NCBI RefSeq assembly: GCF_009727055.1
Contig: NC_052357.1
Coordinates: 18,611,005 to 18,675,004 of the forward strand
Source: Benincasa hispida
Taxonomy: Eukaryota; Streptophyta; Magnoliopsida; Cucurbitales; Cucurbitaceae
Length of the DNA stretch: 64,000 bases
Direction of reading: 5' to 3'
Below the pieces are notes generated by a model. It was not told the origin of the DNA, did not search any database, and saw only the letters and a program-made list of their open reading frames with translations. This document shows, one piece after another, positions 55,684 to 64,000 of the stretch. Each line of letters opens with the position of its first letter. Within the stretch, counting starts at the first letter, position 1. The position numbers and the translations under genes are program-made.

Positions 55684-58600
55684 ATGGCTTCCGCCGCCGC
55701 CGCTCCCTCAGCCCATCGGAGCATTCTAATACTCATCGTTCTCTTTACAATGTTCCGGCACGGCGGCGCGGCTCGGGAGCCATTTGCTTGCGACCCAAAA
55801 GACGCGGCGGCGAGTGGATATCCGTTCTGCAGGGCGGCGGTGCCGATTCCCGAGAGGGTAAAGGATTTGATCGGACGGCTGACATTGCAAGAGAAAGTGC
55901 GGCTGTTGGTGAACAATGCGGCGGCGGTGCCTCGGCTGGGGATTAAAGGTTACGAGTGGTGGTCGGAGGCCCTTCACGGCGTATCAAATGTCGGGCCCGG
56001 TACTAAGTTCGGCGGCGATTTTCCCGGCGCCACCAGTTTTCCTCAGGTCATTACCACCGTTGCTTCTTTCAATGCGTCCCTTTGGGAAGCTATTGGACGG
56101 GTAATTCTCTCTCTTTCTCAAGGATTTTTAATAATTTTGAAGGTTAATTAAAAAAAAATCTTCGAGTTTGAAATTTTACTTTGGTCCCTCAATTTTTAAA
56201 AAGGTTGTTTCATCTTATCCGAACTTTTCTATTTTACTTGAGTTTATATTACACATTCTACATTAATTGCAAATGATAAATATTTAGTTTTCAAACAAAA
56301 AAATTGCATATATTTTTTTTTTTTTTTTTTTTTTTTGTCGTGTCAATATGGTTTTAGAATAAAAATAGCCTTTTCCCCTTTGTTAACACCTTAAAAGCTA
56401 CTTTAGCAATGCAAATATGCTATTTCTAAGAAAAAAAAATCCTTATCCAATGATGAAAAAACCTTATAATTAATAATTTCATAATCTCTTTCTTTGTCAT
56501 TCCCCAAGTCCCACCAGCTTTGAAGTACTTTCAACTTTATACCTTCCTTCAAAACTAATTATTTTCAGATTTATTTCAAATTTGATAATTAAAGTGAAGT
56601 GTATTCATCAATTGATGTTCGAGATTTAGTTAGAGTATCATATTTTTATTTTTAATTTATTGCTTAATTTTTTTAAAAAAAAAAAATCTATAAATTCAAC
56701 TAGCACATTTTATATTCGGTCGATTGCATCGAAGTTTAGAGTGAAATAAAAAGAAAATAAAAATGAGAATTTTAAAATGATTGATGAATTTAACTTGTTA
56801 ATTAAGATAAAAAATTTCAAAATTAAACCTCCAAATCATATATATGGGATAAAATGAGAATTTTAAGATCAATCAAAACATATGCTTAAACTAAATTATA
56901 AAAAATAATTAAAATAACAAAAGTGAAACTAAAGCTCTTGACGTAACGAATTAACCAGATTTCAATGTTGTACCTTTTAACTCAATCTCATGTAAGTTTT
57001 CTAACACATATATTAGGGTCATTTTATAGGTTGTTTCAGATGAAGCAAGGGCGATGTACAACGGTGGAGCAGCAGGTCTGACATACTGGAGTCCAAATGT
57101 GAACATATTTCGAGATCCACGATGGGGTCGTGGTCAAGAAACTCCAGGCGAAGATCCAGTGGTCGCCGGTGAGTACGCCGCTAGCTACGTCAAAGGCCTT
57201 CAAGGCAACAACGGTGACCACCTCAAAGTCGCTGCCTGCTGCAAACACTTCACAGCTTACGACCTCGACAAGTGGAATGACACCGATCGCTTTCATTTCA
57301 ATGCCAAGGTACATAAAGTATAATTGTATAAGTAAAAACTTGTTTTATCACTTTTTTTCCCAATTTAATATCTTATGAGTAATTAAGGAATAATTAATTT
57401 GAATGTGTTGTTATAGGTTACAAGACAAGATATTGTAGATACATTTGATGTGCCATTTAGGAAATGTGTGAAAGAAGGAAAAGTGGCGAGTGTTATGTGC
57501 TCTTATAATCAAGTTAATGGTGTCCCGACATGTGCTGACCCTAATTTGCTTAAGGGAACTATACGCAACCAATGGGGCCTCAGTGGGTGAGTTTCTTATT
57601 TGGCCAATGATATTCTTCTTCTTCTAATTCTATATTATTTTTTCTAAAACAAAATAAAGCATGAATTAACCACTACTATATACTTTAAGTTGATATTATA
57701 CACAATATTATTTTTTCAATTTCATCATACCTCAATTAATCTTATATATATCTTCCATCAAGAAGTAACGTAGTTGAACTATAAAAAATCAAAATTTTAA
57801 TCATCATTCAACATTCGTTTAAACTAGAGGGAATTAGACAAACCGTTCTTGGAATTATGTCATTTGTTACAATGATCCCCTAAACTTTTAATTTAATCAA
57901 TCATCTATTCAACTTTTTGGTTTGTTTCAATTATACCACTAAACTTTTACTTTGATAGTTTTTTTTAATGTTTTGAACTTTTTCTCTCCCTTTATTGAAG
58001 TAACTTTGATGAAATTTCATGAAGAAAAAAAAAATAACTAAAATGTAGGATTAAAATTGAAATTTTCTAATTAACAATAATTTAAAATAAATTTAGAAAT
58101 TAAGATTAAAAGTTTCAAATGTGGTTTTATTTATTATCTTTTTTATAAATTTATAAACAAATTCTTGACACGTTTTATCAAGAAAATTTGAACTATTATT
58201 TAATTATAAAATTTTTCGTTTTACTTTATTTCATTTCATTTTATCAAATTTCTTTTTGAATTTAACTTTCATCAAATGTTGCTCCACTAAAAACAAAAAT
58301 ATTTGAACAAAGCTAATTGCAAATTATTAAAATTTCTAAATCTTTTTTAAATTATTATTGAAATAAAAATTTTCAATTTCATTCTTATGTTCTAGTTCGA
58401 TTTTTTTTTTCAATTTTCTATATAGGTTTTAAATTTGATCGAATGTTATTTAAATTAAAAATATTTTTATAAATATAAAATTTTAGATCTCATTTGCTAT
58501 TTGCGTTTTAGTTTTTGTTTTTTAAAACTAAACTTATTTCATCTACATTTTTTCCCATGATTTACATTTCAACTTAACTAAATTTAAAAAACAAAAGCTA

Positions 58601-60801
58601 CTTTTTGAAAACTATTTTTAGTTCGCAAAATTTGTCTTGATTTTTTAAACTATTGGTAGAATATAAATAACAAAATAATAAATTTGGAGATAAGAATAGT
58701 ATCCATAAATTTAATTTTTAAAAGCAAAAATAAAATAATAAAATAATTACAAACAGAACTTTAATAAACCATAAGAGATTGATTGCAATCAATAACAAAT
58801 TATATGGAACTAATGGATCAAATTATAAGTTTAAAAGTATAATGATAAAAAACTACCGATTATGAATTGAATAATTATAATAAACCATCCCAACAAATGT
58901 AAAATCAAATTGAAAGATGAATTCTTTACTGAATTTGGGGATTTTGCAGCTACATTGTGTCGGACTGCGACTCCGTTGGAGTATTCTATGACAACCAACA
59001 CTACACATCCACGGCGGAGGAGGCGGCGGCGGACGCCATTAAAGCAGGCTTAGACTTAGACTGTGGGCCATTTCTAGCAGTCCACACAGAAGACGCTCTG
59101 AAAAAAGGATTATTAACTCAAACTCACATCAACAACGCTCTCACCAACACAATCACCGTTCAAATGAGACTCGGAATGTTCGACGGAGCGCCGTCGTCTC
59201 ACCCCTACGGCAAATTAGGCCCCAAAGACGTTTGTTCTCCGCCCCACCAACAGCTCGCCCTCGACGCCGCCCGACAAGGCATCGTTTTGCTCGAGAATCG
59301 CCGCTCCGCTCTGCCGTTATCCGCCCATCACCACCGTACCGTCGCCGTTATTGGGCCGAACTCCGATGTCAATGTCACCATGATTGGCAACTATGCTGGT
59401 AAGTTCTGAGGGATGAATCTAGACCGTTGGATCTTATCTTATTTTGATGGGTTCGATTATTTAAATTAATGAATTAATATATATTTTGATGTTAATCTCT
59501 TTTAAATTAATTAATATATATTTTTTAATATTGATGAATTGTTGACAATTTAGGTGTAGCATGTGGGTATGTAACACCAGTAGAAGGAATAAGGAAGTAC
59601 ACAATGGTGGTCCACCGGAAAGGTTGCGATGACGTGGCATGCACAAATGAGGACTCATTTAGCGATGTTGTTGCCGCCGCGAGCACCGCCGATGCGACAA
59701 TTTTGGTGATGGGGCTAGACCAATCAGTGGAGGCAGAGACTAAAGATAGAGACGGACTTTTACTACCAGGACGACAACAAGACCTTGTTTCTAAAGCTGC
59801 GGCAGCTTCTCGAGGGCCGACGGTGCTGATTTTAATGTCCGGAGGGCCCATTGATATCTCTTTTGCCAAGAATGATCCTCGAATTTCTGCCATCTTGTGG
59901 GTTGGCTACCCTGGCCAAGCTGGTGGAGCTGCCATTGCTGATGTTCTCTTTGGAACAACTAACCCAGGTATAAGTTTATTCTAATCCATCTACTTAGAAT
60001 TTCCAATTGATTGGTGGTTTAACAATTGAGAAGAAAATGTCATTACTTCAAGATGGTAGTTACCATTCTTGTGAAAGGAGTAACTCATGTATGTTTTTAA
60101 ATATGGTGAGGTTACTGAATATGTCCCTTTTAGAATTAATACTATGTTATTTGAAAATTCTAGGATAAATTCGTGATTTGTTTTGTTATTTTATAGGTGG
60201 AAAGTTGCCAATGACATGGTACCCACAATCCTACATTTCAAACTTACCAATGACAAATATGGCAATGAGATCAACTTCATCATACCCCGGACGAACATAT
60301 CGTTTCTACGCTGGTCCAATGGTCTACCAATTCGGCCACGGTTTGAGTTACACTGATTTCATCCACACAATTGTCAAAGCCCCTAGCATCATCTCTGTTC
60401 CTCTCTCTGGCCACCGCCATACTCACTCCGCTTCTACCTTGTCTGGTAAGGCCATTCGGGTCACCCATGCCAAATGCCAAAAACTTTCTCTAGTCATACA
60501 CGTTGATGTAGCAAACAAAGGCGATAGAGATGGGTCCCACACTGTGCTAGTGTTTTCCACCCCACCTACTGGTGGCTCCACATGGGTACCACGCAAGCAG
60601 TTGGTGGCCTTTGAGAAGTTGTATCTTGTTGCTGGAGCACAACGACGTGTGCAAGTCCACGTTCATGTTTGCAAGTATTTGAGTGTTGTGGATAAGTCAG
60701 GGGTGAGGAGAATTCCATTGGGAGAACATGATATTCATATTGGCGACATTAAGCATACAGTATCGCTTCAAGCTGCCACATTAGGAGTGATCAAGACATA
60801 G
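55684..60801 (+). CDS. BXL: GH3 beta-D-xylosidase / alpha-L-arabinofuranosidase, BXL type (6 exons, 777 residues)
   Basis: A secreted cell-wall glycoside hydrolase family 3 enzyme that trims xylan and arabinan side chains. Exons 55684-56100, 57030-57308, 57417-57586, 58950-59398, 59554-59967 and 60197-60801 join in frame. A signal peptide (hydrophobic [11 protein letters not shown], cut near residue 30) precedes the mature start REPFACD. GH3 N-domain: [31 protein letters not shown], then [16 protein letters not shown] (167-182), KHFTAYD, and YIVSDCDSV with the presumed nucleophile Asp294. GH3 C-domain: [13 protein letters not shown] (492-504) with candidate acid/base Glu498/Glu500, then GYPGQAGG. 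The end is a fibronectin-III-like domain ([16 protein letters not shown]). Start: ATG 55684 gives a clean signal peptide; an in-frame ATG at 55543 lies before the TATA-like sequence. The product is plausibly bifunctional, as BXL1-type enzymes are; I cannot assign a numbered member. Confidence 0.92.
58486..58760. mobile_element. MITE-like insertion in BXL intron 3
   Basis: The left side CTCATTTGCTATTTGCGTTT and right side (reverse complement AGTTCTGTTTGTAATTATTT) resemble the ends of the 30202-30502 MITE. The interior shares TTTTTAAAACTAAACTTATT, CATGATTTACATTTCAAC and CTACTTTTTGAAAACTATTT features. The ends have diverged and no target duplication is clear. Confidence 0.4.
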
Positions 60802-63664
60802 AGAACAAGAAATCGTATTGTGAGACTAAAACAATATGGCTGATGATTCTATACCATTTATATAATTTTAGAGAATAATTTGGTGAGTTTTTTTTTTTTT
60901 TTTTTTTTATCAATAGCTTTTGTTGTATGGAGTATATAGGGAGGGTTTATTGTTATGTTGAATATTAGAAAAAGATGATGGTAAAAAACTGATAATGGGT
61001 TTGACTCTCTAAAAGAGAGGGTTAAATTTAGGTCTAAAAGAATACTTTACTTTCACCAATGCCAAAGGGCATTTTGGTGGGAGAAGTTGGAATAAACTTT
61101 TTCTTGTCCTCTCTTCATCAAAAGGTGTAATCCAATCCATCTATTCAAATAGCTACAAAAATTACTTACATTATCCAAAGTTTTTAGAATATTAGTTTAT
61201 ATCAATACTCAAAAGTACAAGGATTGCTTATGATTTCAATGATCTTGGTGCATTTACACATTGGTTAGCCAAGTTCTTATTTCCAAACAATATTATAATT
61301 CTAACAAAAGAGCAAGAATTTAAGTTTTAACAATTTACCAAAAACTCCAAGAATCTTTTCTAAATTGATATTGAAAAGTAGCCCAAGGAAAGTCCATAGG
61401 GAGCCCATATCACATCATAGTTGGTCCACAATGGCTGGCAGGCTATATAGGACAAGGCCCATTAAGAAGCCTATTCACTTGTACCTCTCCAACCATACAA
61501 AAATTGATGAAATTTCAAAATAATATTTTAGGAAGAAAAACACTTTTTTTAAATCATATTTCCTAAAATTAATTGATAAAAATAGTGAACTTCAATTATT
61601 TAAATAAAAGGTTAAAAGAGAAGAATTAGTGACAAAAACTTTGTTGTTCATTGACATCATTGGAATAACAAACTTCTTTTTGCATTATTTCTACATTATT
61701 TATAATATTGTCTGTTCTAACTTCTGAGTCTAGAATCACATAAAATTGCTTATGGACTCCATCCAAAAACTCAATCATAATGAAGAGTTTGTACTTGTGA
61801 AAAACAGTTCATATAGTGAAAGTTTCAAAAACTTTTTCAATTTCAGAATAGTTCTTAAATTGATTACAACTTTGGAGTACAAACAAAAATACAAAAACAA
61901 TAATAAGAATAATAGTAATAAATATCAAAATTCGATCCAAATGAGTTTAGCTCAACAATAATTGACATGTTCTCTTGTCCTAAAAGTTGGAGGTTCGATC
62001 ACTCATCCCTTAAGTTGTACTAAAAATATATATATATATATATCAAAACTACAAATCTTTCCGTACTTCTACCTTAGTCAAATTTTAAAATGTCAATGGA
62101 TATTTAAGAAAAAATAAATAAATAATTGTAAATAGATATCCTACATTTTTAAAAATAAATTAAAATATTTATTATTTATACTATATTCACAAATTAATGA
62201 CATTTTGTGAATTTTTTGACAATATGATGGAAATATTAGTTCAATACTCACGTCAATGTTGAACCCATAAAAATGTGAAAATATGATAAAAATCTCAACA
62301 TGATGAAAATTTAATATCACGACAGTAATAGGGTATTATCAATTTTGGGCCTAAATCCACTAGATTTAACTCAATTGATATATTTTTCTTTTATAATTCA
62401 ATAATTGTCGGGATGAGAAATTGAATCGACTCTTGAGATGGTAATCGGTATCAAATCCATCATGGTTAGTTACATAGAAATATGGTGAGAGAAAAGTTGA
62501 AAAATAAAAAACCCTAAAAAATAGGCAATTGAAAGGAAAAAGATGGAGTGTTTGATGAAGAGTAAAAGAAAATGAGGATGAATTGCAATCCAAAGTACAA
62601 TTATCAATGATAAGAAAACAGTTGCCTAAAGGAGAAAGTATATCCAAAAATAGGAAGGGCCTCAATAATTGGGAAATCCCCCTGGTGCCTGCCCAACTCA
62701 CCAGGCCCTTTTCTTTTTCCCCCATGTGCCCTTCACTCATCACCCACACACCCACCATGTGCATCCCATTACCAATTTTTCAATAACATCATATTTATCA
62801 TCACTCTTTGTTTGTGTATGTATGTTTTTCTCTTTGCCATTTTTGTTCTTTATATGGGTGTGTCTTCGATTCTTTACGGTTTCATATTTTTTAAATCCGT
62901 CATCATTTTGTGTTTGTATGGACCTAAGGTGTCAAACCCACGATGAAAAGAAAAACTAGGGATAAAATTGAGATGAAACACAGTTGTACCGACCATAACT
63001 AAGAACAATAGTCATTTGAATCCCAAAAACTAATCTAGATCCAATTGAACCCTGAGGAAGAAGAAAATTGGGACAAAGGCTTGATAGCCCGACTCAACTA
63101 GGGCTAAGGTGATCGAGGTTGAGATCTTATCCAAGAGGGAAACTGAAAATCTTAGGTCAACCCTCAAATGGATATGTTATTTTGACCATTCGAAGGACAC
63201 TTCTTTCTTATTATCAAAATCCTAAAGTTTATTATATTTTTTACTTTGATTTTTTACTTAAACATCGAATACAGTGTGACAGGCACCACATCAATATGCA
63301 AATTTTCCTTTTAACATCTCACCTCTTTTTCAAATAAAAGAGTTTAACTCTAAAGCATGTGTAGATCAAGTGCGAGCAATCTCTCTGGTCCAATTTTTAC
63401 TTAAATAAAGTGTATGAAAATAATTTTTCTCTTTAATTATACACTTATAATCAAATTCAATTCAATTAAAAACAATAATGCAAATATATATTAAACGTTT
63501 TAATTAAACTTTCCCCACATTGAAAAGAGCTCTAAAACAACCAAATATTTTTCTTTTATCCCATAAAACGCCACGTGGTATCCCCCTATTTGTGCACCAA
63601 ACTTTCCTTCCAAGCAAAGGAGTTGACGAAAAAGCAATAACAGTTACCCATACCTTTCCCGGCC

Positions 63665-63695
<31 letters not shown>

Positions 63696-63710
63696 ATAAT
63701 AATAATAATT
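63665..63710. repeat. Composite TA / AAAT / AAT microsatellite
   Basis: A TA run of about 20 bases is followed by AAATAAATAAA and then AATAATAATAATAATT. Confidence 0.9.
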
Positions 63711-63867
63711 ACATTAATTCCCCAAATAATTAATTAATTTAGAAAATGCGTGCCTTTCGCAATAAGGCTGACTTAGAGGGGTGGGCTCGAAAAAAATTCT
63801 CGATCAAATTGGAAATAAAACATATATAAAAATAAACAAATGAAAATGATCGGATCAGAGCAGCCAT

Positions 63868-63893
63868 AGGCTTTGCAAAGCCTGCTTATATAA
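63868..63893 (+). promoter_or_regulatory. 16-base palindrome followed by a TATA box
   Basis: AGGCTTTGCAAAGCCT (63868-63883) is a perfect palindrome; four bases later comes TATATAA (63887-63893). With the G-box at 63572 this could be the promoter of a plus-strand gene starting beyond the window. That is inference; no coding sequence is visible. Confidence 0.3.
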
Positions 63894-64000
63894 TCACACG
63901 TTTTTATCCTATTTCGTATTTCCCCCTTAACTTTTTACCTATTTACGCTTCTATCCCGGGTTCTGGGGTGGGATTCTCTACACTCGAGTTTATTGTACCA

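Larger units (their letters stand above)
60802..64000. other. 3' UTR of BXL and terminal spacer
   Basis: The BXL 3' UTR probably covers the first ~200 bases and ends near a long T-run (60890-60908). The remainder is AT-rich spacer. Noted content: a TA run near 62029-62042, a composite TA/AAAT/AAT microsatellite at 63665-63710, a G-box CCACGTGG at 63572-63579, and a palindrome plus TATA sequence near the right edge. The minus frame at 62366-62764 (132 codons) has no recognised domain. Confidence 0.5.

Noticed and set aside
62366..62764. 132-codon minus-strand frame
   Set aside because: No recognisable domain, biased composition and no promoter or splice context; probably chance.
1..64000. tRNA, rRNA or snRNA genes
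   Set aside because: No cloverleaf, B-box pair or rRNA core was noticed by eye; a covariance-model scan would be needed to exclude short RNA genes.

Overview
This is nuclear DNA from a flowering plant, most likely a eudicot. Genes are split by short AT-rich GT-AG (occasionally GC-AG) introns, spacers are very AT-rich, and the repeats are Ty3/gypsy, Ty1/copia, LINE and MITE types. The style of the copia and LINE proteins reminds me of cucurbit genomes, but that is recollection and not proof. I see no bacterial operons, CRISPR arrays or organellar genes.

Layout. Positions 1-5829 hold a rearranged Ty3/gypsy (Athila-like) element read on the minus strand: the start of gag, a full LTR, an internally deleted body with an Env-like/plant-transposon-protein remnant, and a truncated second LTR. 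That LTR is fused to a duplicate of the 3' end of a kinase gene (5830-6210). The intact kinase, a MAPKKK17/20-like Ser/Thr kinase, follows at 7354-8379. MSH6, the mismatch-repair MutS homologue, has 21 exons between 9623 and 18432 and reconstructs to 1302 residues. SAR1, the COPII small GTPase, has three exons between 19610 and 26430 and gives exactly 193 residues; its 5.8-kb second intron carries a decayed LINE and a copia LTR fragment. Two PADRE (DUF4228) genes lie at 27975-28445 and 32268-33269. A gene-poor stretch with MITEs and foldback elements runs from 33270 to 41526. A nested copia complex fills about 41527-53281: a decayed gag-pol is interrupted by a solo LTR, which is itself interrupted by another solo LTR of the same family, each with 5-bp target-site duplications. 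A GH3 beta-xylosidase/alpha-arabinofuranosidase (BXL type, 6 exons, 777 residues) occupies 55684-60801. The remaining 3.2 kb is spacer ending in a possible promoter.

The five plant genes are all on the plus strand but do not form a pathway: stress/MAPK signalling, DNA repair, secretory traffic, two stress-associated disordered proteins and a cell-wall hydrolase. They are independent transcription units. The most notable features are the repeat archaeology (nested same-family solo LTRs, the LTR-gene fusion and the tandem LTR array), GC-AG introns in two adjacent housekeeping genes, and paired E2F-like sites in front of MSH6. I found no convincing new molecular system; the candidates below are ranked accordingly.
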